DNA of 64,000 nt from Mucilaginibacter ginsenosidivorax. Lineage in GTDB: Bacteria > Bacteroidota > Bacteroidia > Sphingobacteriales > Sphingobacteriaceae. The position numbers and the translations under genes are program-made. The DNA is taken from contig NZ_CP042437.1 in NCBI RefSeq assembly GCF_007971525.1, positions 5,332,001 to 5,396,000 of the forward strand. Direction: 5' to 3'. The notes under the pieces are model-generated. The model made no database searches. It worked only from the letters and a program-made list of their open reading frames with translations, and was not told the DNA's origin. Positions 28,264 through 38,069 of this stretch are shown here, in pieces (within the stretch, counting starts at the first letter, position 1; every line of letters begins with the position of its first letter).

Positions 28264-29925
28264 ATGATCAGTAAATTCTCAATCTTTCGTGCGCTCACCT
28301 GTTTTTGTTTCATTACGGTTTGCGCTAATCCAGTTGCTTATGCCCAAGGCGTTGACGACAGCGTAAAATGGGGCAATTGGTTAAAGTGGGGGGATCAGCG
28401 TAACGGAACTTACCGAAACCCGGTATTGCCGGCGGATTATAGTGACCCGGATTGCATTCGTGTGAATGATGATTACTATGCAATATCATCAACTTTTCAG
28501 TTTTCGCCGGGAGTTGTGATCCTGCATTCTAACGATCTGGTAAACTGGTCAGTACTGGGCCATGCGGTAAACAACCTGAACCAGCTAAGCCCCGAAATGA
28601 ACTGGGATAAAATGAACCGCTACGGCAAGGGAATCTGGGCAGGCGCTATCCGTTATCACCACGGTAAGTTCTGGGTTTATTTCGGCACGCCAGATGAAGG
28701 CTATTTTATGACCACTGCCAGAGATCCTGCCGGTCCCTGGGAGCCATTACATCAGGTATTATCTTCGCCGGGATGGGACGATTGCTGCCCTTTCTGGGAT
28801 GATGACGGGCAAGGGTATCTGATTGGAACAAATTATGCGGACGATTATAAAATACACTTGTTCAAATTAACGGCGGACGGGCGTGATATTGTAAAAGCAT
28901 CCGATCAGGTTATTCATCAGTCACCTGGAAGCGAGGCCAACAAACTATACAAAATAAATGGCTGGTATTATCATTTTTTCAGTGAAGTTAAGCCCGAGGG
29001 CCGGGTCGTGATGATGGAGCGCTCCAAAAATATATTTGGTCCATATATAGAATCAAAGCAGCTCAATCATGCTGAGAAGCAATTTAACGAACCCAACCAG
29101 GGTGGGCTTCTGCAGACACAGGACGGTAAATGGTATTTTTTAACTCATCATGGTTCCGGTGACTGGTCAGGACGGGTACTGAGCCTTTTACCTGTTACCT
29201 GGGCAAATGGATGGCCTGTTATCGGAAAACCGGGTGCAGATGGTATCGGGAACATGGTATGGGCAGGTAAAATGCCGGTAAAGGATACCGCTAAGGTTAT
29301 CCTCCAAACGGATGACGAGTTCGAAGAATCCCAATTGCCTCCTCAATGGGAATGGAACTATCAGCCGAAAGCAGACAAATGGTCCTTATCACAAAAGCCC
29401 GGCTGGTTAAGTTTACATGCCTTTAAGCCACTTCGTCCTGATGATTTGCTAAAAGCAGGTAATACCCTGACCCAGCGTTGTTTCCGGACACCATACAATA
29501 GTGTCACCATTAAAATAGAGATCAGCCGTATGACTGATGGGGAGAAGGCTGGCTTATGCCATTTCACTAATCCTCATTTTGCGCAGATCGGCATTAACTA
29601 TAGCCGTAAACGCCGCTGTTTGGAATTTAAAAATGAAAAGGTCCGGTTATCCGGTCCGGAAATCAAAGGCCGTAACATATGGTTGCGGTCGACCTGGGGA
29701 CTTGATGGGCTTAGCCAGTTTTATTACAGTTTAGATGGGTATATTTTTAAGCGATTTGGGCCTGTATATCAATTGACCTGGGGTTCGTATAGGGGTGACA
29801 GGATCGGTATTTATAATTACAACGACCGGGAAAACAAAGGCTGCATCAATGTAGATTACTTCCACTACGAGATTGATGAACAGGGTAGCCTACCGGGTCC
29901 GGGCCGTAATAAAGGTGGGTTGTAG
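28264..29925 (+). CDS. GH43 glycosidase with C-terminal lectin-like domain (arabinofuranosidase/xylosidase family)
   Basis: 553-residue secreted protein with signal peptide ending VAYAQ at residue 28. The GH43 five-blade propeller spans about residues 50-350: base Asp61 in YSDPDCIRV, the pKa-modulating Asp region GWDDCCPFWDDDG (172-182), and acid Glu224 in GSEANKLYK. The C-terminal part, about 360-545, is a concanavalin-like sandwich of the kind found in beta-xylosidase/arabinofuranosidase GH43 members. The expected activity is hydrolysis of arabinose, xylose or galactose side chains with inversion. It is the last gene of this enzyme string; a 462-base gap follows. Confidence 0.92.
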   Translation: MISKFSIFRALTCFCFITVCANPVAYAQGVDDSVKWGNWLKWGDQRNGTYRNPVLPADYSDPDCIRVNDDYYAISSTFQFSPGVVILHSNDLVNWSVLGHAVNNLNQLSPEMNWDKMNRYGKGIWAGAIRYHHGKFWVYFGTPDEGYFMTTARDPAGPWEPLHQVLSSPGWDDCCPFWDDDGQGYLIGTNYADDYKIHLFKLTADGRDIVKASDQVIHQSPGSEANKLYKINGWYYHFFSEVKPEGRVVMMERSKNIFGPYIESKQLNHAEKQFNEPNQGGLLQTQDGKWYFLTHHGSGDWSGRVLSLLPVTWANGWPVIGKPGADGIGNMVWAGKMPVKDTAKVILQTDDEFEESQLPPQWEWNYQPKADKWSLSQKPGWLSLHAFKPLRPDDLLKAGNTLTQRCFRTPYNSVTIKIEISRMTDGEKAGLCHFTNPHFAQIGINYSRKRRCLEFKNEKVRLSGPEIKGRNIWLRSTWGLDGLSQFYYSLDGYIFKRFGPVYQLTWGSYRGDRIGIYNYNDRENKGCINVDYFHYEIDEQGSLPGPGRNKGGL

Positions 29926-30387
29926 CGTTTTCGTTAGAATCCGGGTACTCGTTTTTACTAATAAGTATTCATATAACAACTAAAAATCAGCATAAGGTAT
30001 TTTTGGAAAAAAATGCCCTTATTTATCATTTTGTATAACTGTTTTATCAAAATGAACCTATTTAAAGTTTTCGATTCGTATAAATTCGAGCTGTAAACCA
30101 ATTCTTTTTAAACCTGAGCAGAAGCCTAATTCTGATCAATTACAGTTTTGAAAATTTATGAAACAAAAAATTCTCATCAGACCTGCTTTTGCCGTCAGTG
30201 CGCTCTTATTTATGAATAATCATCTCAAAGTTACCTGCTTTAATCAGTAACAGGATCAATAACAACATGTTTTCCTTGATACGAAGGGATAAGATACCTG
30301 ACTGCCTATTTATTTCACCGGCAATTATGAACTGTAGCCCTCCTTTTTTATCTGCAACCATATACAAATTTTAATTGCCTGTCCGGA
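29926..30387. other. 462-base intergenic region before the GH78/permease scar
   Basis: No complete gene is supported. A short reading frame starts at 30158 (MKQKILIRPAFAVS..., about 30 residues) and might be a leftover signal peptide, but I cannot assign it. A promoter-like pair, TTTG at 30002-30005 and TA-N4-TTTG at 30024-30033, resembles the Bacteroidota -33/-7 elements with an off-consensus internal spacing. The region is A/T-rich. Confidence 0.35.
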
Positions 30388-30735
30388 ATGATGTATTTGA
30401 ACCCCAAAAAGATGATTAAGTATTGTTTGGCAAGTATTGTCTTTTTGCGTACGGTAAGGAAGATTGCGACGCTGCCGGTTAACTTAGCACATACGTCACG
30501 TAATGATGCTTTAGGCACCGACGTTCCGTATCCCGGTTTGAGCCACACACTTCCGGCCGTGGGTGATATAATGAAGCAGGTACTCCAGCCCGCCCCGGAT
30601 TTTGCTAAAACATTTCGAGCTTTCGTCCTGATTGCTGCTGTTATTTCCCTTATAGGTTTATTAGGCCTGAAGATCGTTGATCTCAATCAAAGGATAATAG
30701 AACCAGGTATTCTTAGCATAATAGGTGCCGAATGA
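30388..30735 (+). pseudogene. Scar: N-terminus of a third GH78 fused in frame to the C-terminus of a MacB/FtsX permease
   Basis: The 115-residue frame is a chimera of two unrelated proteins. Residues up to about 60 match the start of the GH78 at 4176-7424: MYLNPKKMIK against MHLTAKKIIV, TLPVNL against ILPVNL, and DVPYPGLSHTL against DVANPGLSYTL. From about nucleotide 30571 the frame matches the C-terminal region of the permease at 19478-21910: MKQVLQP against MKQDLQP, then VISLIGLLGL and IVDLNQR shared exactly. A former GH78-permease arrangement such as that at 16642-21910 thus seems to have collapsed by an internal deletion of several kilobases. The permease part stops at IGAE, where the sigma-factor ATG begins with an ATGA overlap, so the permease end is also lost. 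The encoded peptide is unlikely to function. Confidence 0.8.
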
Positions 30736-31316
30736 AAAAAGTCCAGGAAGTTGATGTGGGCGTAGTTATTGCCGTTCGCGAAGGGAATGAAACGGCATTC
30801 CGTAAGGTTTATGACACCTACAGTGCACGGTTGTATAGTTTTGCCTATCGGTTCCTTAAAAATCCGGAGCTGTGCGAAGAAGTAGTACAGGAAACGATGA
30901 TTTCGCTGTGGATAACCCGCGCGCGGTTAAATGAAGCTTATCCATTAGGTGCCTATTTATATACCATTACCCGCAGGCTATCGTTAAACATGCTCCGTCA
31001 TCTGGCAACCTCGCAAATGGCTTTTGACCAGGTTAGCCGGTCAGCGCTGGTTTTTCATAATGAAACGGAAGACACCATTATTTTCAGCGACCTTTCCTGT
31101 GCCGCCAATGCCATAGTAACCCAATTGCCCGCTAAACAACAGGAAGCCTTTCGTCTGAGCAGGTACCAGGGTTTGTCCCATAAACAGATAGCGGAACGGA
31201 TGAACCTGTCTGAAAACACGATTCAGAATCACATCAGTGCTGCACTCAAAAAGTTGCAGGCCCGGTTCAGGGAGTCTGATATTTTCTTCTTTATATTCCT
31301 TTTCTTTTTGCGGTAG
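30732..31316 (+). CDS. ECF RNA polymerase sigma factor
   Basis: 194-residue extracytoplasmic-function sigma factor. Sigma-2 region at about residues 20-90 carries AFRKVYDTYSARLYSFAYRFL and CEEVVQETMISLW; sigma-4 at about 130-180 carries LPAKQQEAFRLSRYQGLSHKQIAERM and NTIQNHISAALKKL. It would direct RNA polymerase to the promoter of the STN-type SusC at 32661-36152 when released by the FecR-like protein encoded next. The ATG overlaps the stop of the preceding scar (ATGA), which could couple their translation. The C-terminus is hydrophobic and Phe-rich (FFFIFLFFLR), somewhat longer than usual. Confidence 0.94.
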   Translation: MKKVQEVDVGVVIAVREGNETAFRKVYDTYSARLYSFAYRFLKNPELCEEVVQETMISLWITRARLNEAYPLGAYLYTITRRLSLNMLRHLATSQMAFDQVSRSALVFHNETEDTIIFSDLSCAANAIVTQLPAKQQEAFRLSRYQGLSHKQIAERMNLSENTIQNHISAALKKLQARFRESDIFFFIFLFFLR

Positions 31317-31471
31317 TTTTTTATAATCCTCCTCCGCCGGTAAAAAAAAATCAGGCCCGTTAGTGGTTCATCTCTTTTGGCGTGTATTAACTATATAATC
31401 AGCCAATTTAACCAATTAGCATTACCAATTACCCGCAGGCATTAGCTGTGAACCATTTAACCTAACTAACC

Positions 31472-32482
31472 ATGGATGATATCTATGTTTTAACGCTGTT
31501 GAAAAAATTTATTGAAAACTATATAACCGAACAGGAATATGCGGAATTGAAGATCATCGTCATCAACCCGGCGTATGAGGCTGTTATTAAAAAGTTTATG
31601 GATTCTGTATGGGAAGATCCCGGTAACCTGGTTTTGTTTACAAAACTCCGGTCGGATGCGGTTTATGAGCAGATTCTTGCCAGTAAGCAATTCATCGCTG
31701 CAAAGAATGTCGATAAAAGGTCCTTATGGCACAGGCCTTATTATTGGAAAAGTATAGCTGCATCAGTTTTATTAATTGCCGCGCTAACCAAAACTACGCA
31801 AAAACTGTTTTTCAGCAGCCCTGCAGTCGTAGCGTATTCTGAATATAGAACGTTAGCCGGTGAGCGCCTGAAAATCAATTTGCCGGATGGATCTGAAGTC
31901 TGGCTTAATGCCGGCAGCCAGATCCGCTTCCCTAAAAACTTTGAAGGTCATAGCCGTGATGTACAACTGGATGGCGAAGCCTTTTTCGATGTACTGCACG
32001 ACGAAAAAAAGCCTTTTAAAGTGTTTACCGGTAAAGTAAGTACACAGGTTTTGGGTACTGCATTCAATATCTCCACCTATAAACCCCAGGTGATTGAAGT
32101 TACAGTGACAAGAGGAATGGTCAGCGTGCAGCATGAAGGCAGGCAATTAGGTATGCTCAGCCGTAATAAGCAATTGGACTTTAATACAGTTAGCAAAATT
32201 GCGGAACAACATGTCGTTGATGCAGGGGCTTATACTGCCTGGACTAATGGGGAACTTGTATTAAATGATGTAACTATGGAAGAAGCAGCTATCCGTATTT
32301 CGCGCTGGTTCAACGTGAAAATAATTTTTAAAAATCCCGGGTTAAAAAAATGCCGCCTGGTAGCAACCTTTCCGGGTAATGTGAAATTTACCCAGGTGAT
32401 GAGTATAATCAGCAGGCTTAACAATTTCACCTACCAGGTAACAGATAAGAATGTATACCTATCCGGTAACGGCTGTAAATGA
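31472..32482 (+). CDS. FecR-family anti-sigma factor
   Basis: 336-residue inner-membrane regulator. A cytoplasmic sigma-binding N-terminal region (about 1-85) precedes one membrane segment (about 92-107, SIAASVLLIAAL), a periplasmic FecR domain (about 120-220: LPDGSEVWLNAGSQIRFP and LDGEAFFDV) and the C-terminal DUF4974-type part (about 255-330: MEEAAIRISRWFNVKI) that contacts the STN domain of a SusC. It lies between sigma factor and STN-SusC, the standard Bacteroidota order. It senses transport through that receptor and frees the sigma factor. A hairpin terminator follows. Confidence 0.94.
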   Translation: MDDIYVLTLLKKFIENYITEQEYAELKIIVINPAYEAVIKKFMDSVWEDPGNLVLFTKLRSDAVYEQILASKQFIAAKNVDKRSLWHRPYYWKSIAASVLLIAALTKTTQKLFFSSPAVVAYSEYRTLAGERLKINLPDGSEVWLNAGSQIRFPKNFEGHSRDVQLDGEAFFDVLHDEKKPFKVFTGKVSTQVLGTAFNISTYKPQVIEVTVTRGMVSVQHEGRQLGMLSRNKQLDFNTVSKIAEQHVVDAGAYTAWTNGELVLNDVTMEEAAIRISRWFNVKIIFKNPGLKKCRLVATFPGNVKFTQVMSIISRLNNFTYQVTDKNVYLSGNGCK

Positions 32483-32552
32483 TATCAAATTAAACCAATC
32501 AAACGCAGATACATGACCTTATTTAAATCTCCGCCGGTGTGATCCATCAAAA

Positions 32553-32586
32553 AAAGCCATCATGACGGCCATCATGATAGCTTTTA
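32553..32586 (+). terminator. Terminator after the sigma/anti-sigma pair
   Basis: AAAGCCATCATGA (32553-32565) pairs with TCATGATAGCTTT (32572-32584) at 12 of 13 positions around a six-base loop, followed by T/A sequence. It separates the regulators from the SusC gene, which therefore probably has its own promoter in 32587-32660. Confidence 0.7.
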
Positions 32587-32660
32587 CACGATCAGGTGCC
32601 AATAGCGATCTGATCATATTAATCCTAAACAGTTTAATTATTTAAAATCAAGTCAAATTT

Positions 32661-35600
32661 ATGAATTTTTTTACTATTCGAAGTACTATTATAACACTTG
32701 GAAATTTCATTCCTATAAAGCCTGGCCTGTTGTTTAAAGGCCGCATCAGCTTTAAAACGGTTGTTTTACTGATATGTTTAACCCTGGCAATGGCCTGGAG
32801 GGCCGAAGCGCAACAGCGTATTAAAGATGTAAAGGTAGAACTGGCCACCACGGGCAACAGCCTGTCTGCGGCTCTGAAAAGTATAGAAGCGCAAACTTCA
32901 TTTCGATTTGCCTATAAGGCCGCCGAAGTTAGTCCTTATGTCAGGGTTGATGTGCCGGCCGGTCCTCATACGGTTTCGGACCTGCTTGATCTGTTGCTGG
33001 CAAAAACAAATCTGGGTTATTCGGTTGAAGATGGTTATATCATCATAGCACCAAAGCCGGATCGTATCGAACCTGTAAAAAGGGCGTCGGAGGATATCAC
33101 CATAACCGGCGTTGTAAAAGATCAGATCAGCGTGTTACCGGGTGTTAACGTAACCCTGAAATCCGATCAGCGACGGGCCACTCAAACCAATACCAGCGGA
33201 CGGTATACAATTAAAGCGCCCGCAAACGGCGTACTGATTTTTAGCATGGTTGGCTTTGAAAGCCGGGAGATACAAATCAATGGCGAAGGCGTGATCAATA
33301 TAGAGCTTACACCAATGGATAATAAGCTGAACGAAGTTGCTATCGTGGCCTACGGAACGCAAAAGAAATCCAGTATGGTGAGTTCTATTACGACGATAAG
33401 CCCTAAAGATCTGAAAATACCCTCCAGTAACCTGACCACCGCGCTTGCCGGCAGGCTGGCGGGTATTATTTCCTATCAGCGGAGCGGTGAACCCGGGCAG
33501 GATAACGCTGCCTTTTTTATCAGGGGGGTTACCACTTTCGGGTATAAAAAAGATCCGCTGCTGATGATAGACGGGATAGAGGTATCGGCTACCGACCTGG
33601 CCAGGTTACAGCCGGACGATATCGCGAGTTTTTCAATTATGAAAGATGCTACCGCCACCTCTTTATATGGCGCCAGGGGTGCAAATGGCGTCATACTTGT
33701 AACCACCAAATCAGGGAAGGAGGGGCCGGCCAAAATTTCTGTCCGGTTTGAAAATTCCAATTCCTCCAATACCAGGCAGGTAAAACTGGCCGACCCGATC
33801 ACCTATATGCAGCTGGGTAACGAGGCGGTGCTGACAAGAAATCCGCTGGGCATTTTGCCTTACTCTCAAAATAAAATTGATAATACGGTTGCCGGATTAA
33901 ATCCTTACGTGTACCCTGCCAACGACTGGCTTGATCAGCTGATCAGGAAGAACACCAACAATCAGCGTCTCAATTTCAATGCCAGCGGCGGCGGTACCGT
34001 GGCGCGATATTACATAGCCGCAACTGCCAATCAGGACAACGGTATATTAAAAGTAGATAAAAGGAACAATTTCAATAGTAATGTTAACCTCAAATCATAC
34101 CAGCTGCGCTCCAATGTGAATATTAACATGACCAAAACAACCGAGGTGATCGTCAGGCTGTCGGGAAGTTTTGATGATTATACCGGTCCTATTGACGGGG
34201 GAAGCGGCGTATACTCAAAAATACTTCAGGCTAACCCGGTTTTATATCCGGCCTATTACCCGGCCGATCAAAAACCCAATACGAATCATATACTGTTCGG
34301 GAACGATAATTCAAACGGAACTTTTTTAATCAATCCGTACGCGGATATGGTTAAGGGTTATAAAGATTACTCCAGGTCGACCTTAAACGCCCAGTTTGAA
34401 TTAAAGCAGGACCTGAAGTTTATCACGCCGGGACTTTCCGTCCGTGGTATGTTCAATACGCAGCGGTATTCCTATTTTGATATCGTACGTAATTATAACC
34501 CTTATTATTATAGTGCTTCAGGTTATAACAGGCAGACCAATACCTACGCTTTAACCAGCCTGAACGAAACAACCGCAACAGAATACCTGAATTACAGCGA
34601 AGGTATCAAAGATATCAACTCATCAACCTATGTTGAAGCGGCTGTAAATTATAACATTAAACTAGGCAAAAAGAACGATATAACCGGTTTGCTGGTGTAC
34701 CAGCGCAGGAATCAAATATTCGCTAACCAGGGAACCCTCCAGAAATCCTTGCCTTATCGTAACCAGGGCGTTTCAGGCAGGTTTACTTATGCGTTTGATA
34801 ACCGTTTCCTCGCCGAGGCTAATTTTGGATATAACGGGTCGGAACGTTTCTACAAAACACAGCGTTATGGTTTTTTCCCGGCCGGTGGCCTGGGGTATTA
34901 CATCTCCAACGAAAAGTTTTGGGACCCTGTAAAACAAGTGGTTAATAAACTGAAGTTTAAAGGGACTTATGGATTAGTGGGCAACGACGCGATAGGCAGC
35001 GCTGATGACCGTTTCTTCTACCTTTCTGAAGTGAATATTAATGATGGCAATAAAGGATATACGTTTGGAGAGAACTTTAATTACAGCAGGCCGGGCGTAA
35101 CGGTTAACCGTTATGATAACCGCGACATCACCTGGGAAACCGCACGTAAGCTGAACCTGGGGTTTGAGCTGGGGCTGTTTAACGACCTGGAAATACAAGC
35201 CGATTATTTTACGGAAAGAAGGAACAATATTTTGATGGACAGGGCATCCATACCATCCACCATGGGTTTGTCTGCAGGCGTACGCGCGAATGTTGGAAAG
35301 GCCAAAGCGAACGGAATAGACATATCGGCCGATTATAACAAGACTTTTGGTAACTCGTTGTGGCTGCAGGTGCATGGTAATTTTACCTATGCCCATAGTG
35401 AATTTACAGCTTACGAGGAACCTGAATATGCCGAAAAGTATAAATCTCACATTGGCCGCTCGCTAAACCAAAGGTTTGGTCTTATCGCCGAGCGGTTATT
35501 CATAGACGAGGCAGAGGTAGCCAATTCGCCCAAACAAACGTACGGTGAATACAAGGCAGGAGACATCAAATACAGGGATATAAACGGTGACGGACAGATC

Positions 35601-36152
35601 ACCGATCTTGACCAGGTGCCGCTTGGTTATCCCGAAGTGCCTGAAATAATCTATGGCTTTGGCTTTTCAACCGGGTATAAAAACTTTGATATCTCTACTT
35701 TCTTTCAAGGTTCCGCACGTTCGTCTTTTTGGATAGATGCCAATGCCACAGCACCCTTTATTAATTACACAGCCCCCGGGGCAGCATACCTGCCCGGCGC
35801 CCAGAATGCGCTTTTGCAAGCTTATGCAGATGATCATTGGTCTGAGGAAAACCGGAATTCATACGCGTTATGGCCAAGGTTAAACAGTGTAGCAAGCGCC
35901 AATAACACGCAAACCAGCAGCTGGTTTATGCGCAACGGCGCATTCCTGAGGCTGAAATCTGTTGAACTGGGGTATTCGCTGCCTAAAAAGCTGATCAGCC
36001 GCTGGCATTTTGACAGGGCACGGATCTATGTAAGCGGAACTAACCTGGCTACTATCAGCGGTTTTAAACTCTGGGACATTGAGATGGGAGGGAATGGTTT
36101 AGGGTACCCCATTCAAAAAGTAATTAACGTGGGTATTCAAATGGGTTTTTAA
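32661..36152 (+). CDS. STN-domain SusC-like TonB-dependent receptor with signalling function
   Basis: 1163-residue SusC-type receptor with an added STN (secretin/TonB short N-terminal) domain at about residues 55-135 (VKVELATTGNSLSAALKSIE ... SVEDGYIIIA). A carboxypeptidase-regulatory-like domain follows at about 148-220 (ITGVVKDQISVLPGVNVTL), then NEVAIVAYGTQKKS, the plug with YGARGANGVILVTTKSG, and a barrel ending VGIQMGF. The STN domain contacts the FecR-like protein encoded just upstream, so glycan transport triggers the ECF sigma factor. Its SusD starts nine bases after the stop. It is not closely similar to the receptors at 1-2589 and 9365-12484, so it likely takes a different glycan or signals for the whole region. 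Confidence 0.96.
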   Translation: MNFFTIRSTIITLGNFIPIKPGLLFKGRISFKTVVLLICLTLAMAWRAEAQQRIKDVKVELATTGNSLSAALKSIEAQTSFRFAYKAAEVSPYVRVDVPAGPHTVSDLLDLLLAKTNLGYSVEDGYIIIAPKPDRIEPVKRASEDITITGVVKDQISVLPGVNVTLKSDQRRATQTNTSGRYTIKAPANGVLIFSMVGFESREIQINGEGVINIELTPMDNKLNEVAIVAYGTQKKSSMVSSITTISPKDLKIPSSNLTTALAGRLAGIISYQRSGEPGQDNAAFFIRGVTTFGYKKDPLLMIDGIEVSATDLARLQPDDIASFSIMKDATATSLYGARGANGVILVTTKSGKEGPAKISVRFENSNSSNTRQVKLADPITYMQLGNEAVLTRNPLGILPYSQNKIDNTVAGLNPYVYPANDWLDQLIRKNTNNQRLNFNASGGGTVARYYIAATANQDNGILKVDKRNNFNSNVNLKSYQLRSNVNINMTKTTEVIVRLSGSFDDYTGPIDGGSGVYSKILQANPVLYPAYYPADQKPNTNHILFGNDNSNGTFLINPYADMVKGYKDYSRSTLNAQFELKQDLKFITPGLSVRGMFNTQRYSYFDIVRNYNPYYYSASGYNRQTNTYALTSLNETTATEYLNYSEGIKDINSSTYVEAAVNYNIKLGKKNDITGLLVYQRRNQIFANQGTLQKSLPYRNQGVSGRFTYAFDNRFLAEANFGYNGSERFYKTQRYGFFPAGGLGYYISNEKFWDPVKQVVNKLKFKGTYGLVGNDAIGSADDRFFYLSEVNINDGNKGYTFGENFNYSRPGVTVNRYDNRDITWETARKLNLGFELGLFNDLEIQADYFTERRNNILMDRASIPSTMGLSAGVRANVGKAKANGIDISADYNKTFGNSLWLQVHGNFTYAHSEFTAYEEPEYAEKYKSHIGRSLNQRFGLIAERLFIDEAEVANSPKQTYGEYKAGDIKYRDINGDGQITDLDQVPLGYPEVPEIIYGFGFSTGYKNFDISTFFQGSARSSFWIDANATAPFINYTAPGAAYLPGAQNALLQAYADDHWSEENRNSYALWPRLNSVASANNTQTSSWFMRNGAFLRLKSVELGYSLPKKLISRWHFDRARIYVSGTNLATISGFKLWDIEMGGNGLGYPIQKVINVGIQMGF

Positions 36153-36161
36153 ATTAAAAAG

Positions 36162-38054
36162 ATGAAAAATATAAAAATATACTATATCCTTTTCCTGTTC
36201 AGCCTGACCATGGGCTGTAAAAAAGATTTCCTGGACGTAGTACCCGATAATGTAGCTACAATCGATAATTCATTTACAAGCCGGAACGAGGCGGAAAAAT
36301 ACCTGTTTACCTGTTATTCTTATCTGCCGCAGGAAAGTGACATCAACAGCAACCCTGCATTTCTGGCCGGTGATGAATTCTGGACATACTGGCCTATCGT
36401 CAGTGGAAACCCCCTTCCGTCTACACCGCAGCAAATCGCCCGTGGAAATCAAAACGTCAGCAGCCCTTATCTGAATTTTTGGGACGGTACAAACGGCGGT
36501 AAGCCACTTTGGAAAGCAATAAGGGATTGCAATATCTTTTTGGATAATGTGGGTAAGGTGCCAGATCTGGATCCTTCCCTCAAAGATCGCTGGACAGCCG
36601 AGGTCAAGTTCCTGAAAGCTTATTACCATTTTTATTTACTGCGCATGTACGGACCGATACCGATTGTGGATAAGAACCTGCCCATTTCCGCTTCTCCGGA
36701 AGAAGTAAGGGTATTGCGCGAGCCGGTGGATAAAGTGGTGGATTATATTGTTTCACTATTGGATTCTGCATCAGCCAAACTGCCGCTGATCATCCAGAAC
36801 AGGTCTTCAGAATTGGGAAGGATAACCAAACCCGCTGCGCTATCGATCAAAGCAAGGGTTTTAGTAACAGCCGCAAGCCCGCTTTTTAATGGGAATACCG
36901 ATTTTGGGCAACTAAAAAATCATGATGGTACAGCGCTGTTTAACAGCAACAACGATCCTGCAAAATGGGAGCGCGCATCCAAAGCATGCAAGGAAGCCAT
37001 CGAAAGCTGCGAAGCTGCGGGTATAGCGTTGTACCAGTTTAACGGGCTCCTGAATTTATCGCCGAGGTTGAAGCAGGAAATGACCATTCGCAACAGCATA
37101 GCTGAAAAATGGAGCAACGAACTGATCTGGGGCTTTTCAAACGGCGGAGGTTCCTTTATCCAGGGCTGGGCCATACCCCGGCTTGATCCTTCAAAGCTGC
37201 AGAACGATGCCATAAAAGGAGAACTCGCGCCCACAATTGGTATGGCCGAATTGTTTTATACTGATAAAGGAGTGCCGATCAATGAGGATAAAACATGGGA
37301 CTTCGCCAATAGGAACAACCTTCGTACAGCAACGTCCGCCGATCAGGACTATCTTCAGAACGGGTATACTACGGTTGGGCTCCACTTTAACCGGGAGCCC
37401 AGGTTTTACGCGGATATGGCTTTTGACGGCTCTATCTGGTTCATGCAGAACGGGACCTGGAAAATACAGGCTAAACTTGGCCAGAACCAATCCAGAAAGG
37501 GTGCTAACGGCTATTCAACCACCGGTTATTTTACCAAGAAACTGGTAAACTGGAATTTTGTGATCTTGCCTGATTATGGTTTCACCCAGGAAATTTACGC
37601 CTGGCCGATGATACGCCTGGCCGATGTTTACCTGATGTACGCGGAGGCACTTAATGAACAAAGCGGTCCTTCTCCCGAAGCATATAATTATATCAACCTG
37701 GTCAGGAGCAGGGCCGGGCTTCCCACCGTGCAGGAATCGTGGACCAATTATTCCACCAATCCCGGAAAGTTTTTAACAAAAGATGGTTTCAGGGATATTG
37801 TCCAGCAGGAAAGATCAATTGAGTTTGCCTTTGAAGGTCACAACTTTTGGGACCTGCGCAGGTGGAAGAAAGCCCCTGCCGCCCTCAATAGTGCAGTATA
37901 TGGCTGGGACATAGAACAGGCGAACGCATCTACTTATTACAGACGGAAGCTGCTTTTCAATCAGAAATTTGTAGCGCCGCGTGATAATTTCTGGCCAATA
38001 AGTGAAGGTAATCTGATAATCAACCGTAACCTGGTTCAAAACATCGGGTGGTAG
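36162..38054 (+). CDS. SusD/RagB-family lipoprotein
   Basis: 630-residue SusD partner of the STN-type receptor. Lipobox TMGC places the lipidated cysteine at residue 19, followed by KKDFLD. Motifs include FLKAYYHFYLLRMYGPIPI, the TPR-like region LSIKARVLVTAASPLF, and EQRSIEFAFEGHNFW-type RagB sequence (QQERSIEFAFEGHNFWDLRR). It is about 140 residues longer than the SusD proteins at 2619 and 12504. Two further lipoproteins follow at short spacing, so the unit is SusC-SusD-lipoprotein-lipoprotein. Confidence 0.94.
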   Translation: MKNIKIYYILFLFSLTMGCKKDFLDVVPDNVATIDNSFTSRNEAEKYLFTCYSYLPQESDINSNPAFLAGDEFWTYWPIVSGNPLPSTPQQIARGNQNVSSPYLNFWDGTNGGKPLWKAIRDCNIFLDNVGKVPDLDPSLKDRWTAEVKFLKAYYHFYLLRMYGPIPIVDKNLPISASPEEVRVLREPVDKVVDYIVSLLDSASAKLPLIIQNRSSELGRITKPAALSIKARVLVTAASPLFNGNTDFGQLKNHDGTALFNSNNDPAKWERASKACKEAIESCEAAGIALYQFNGLLNLSPRLKQEMTIRNSIAEKWSNELIWGFSNGGGSFIQGWAIPRLDPSKLQNDAIKGELAPTIGMAELFYTDKGVPINEDKTWDFANRNNLRTATSADQDYLQNGYTTVGLHFNREPRFYADMAFDGSIWFMQNGTWKIQAKLGQNQSRKGANGYSTTGYFTKKLVNWNFVILPDYGFTQEIYAWPMIRLADVYLMYAEALNEQSGPSPEAYNYINLVRSRAGLPTVQESWTNYSTNPGKFLTKDGFRDIVQQERSIEFAFEGHNFWDLRRWKKAPAALNSAVYGWDIEQANASTYYRRKLLFNQKFVAPRDNFWPISEGNLIINRNLVQNIGW

Positions 38055-38069
38055 TATTAAAATAAAAAC

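Noticed and set aside
30158..30250. Short frame MKQKILIRP... of about 30 residues
   Set aside because: Could be a leftover signal peptide, but there is no downstream protein or homology I can recognise.
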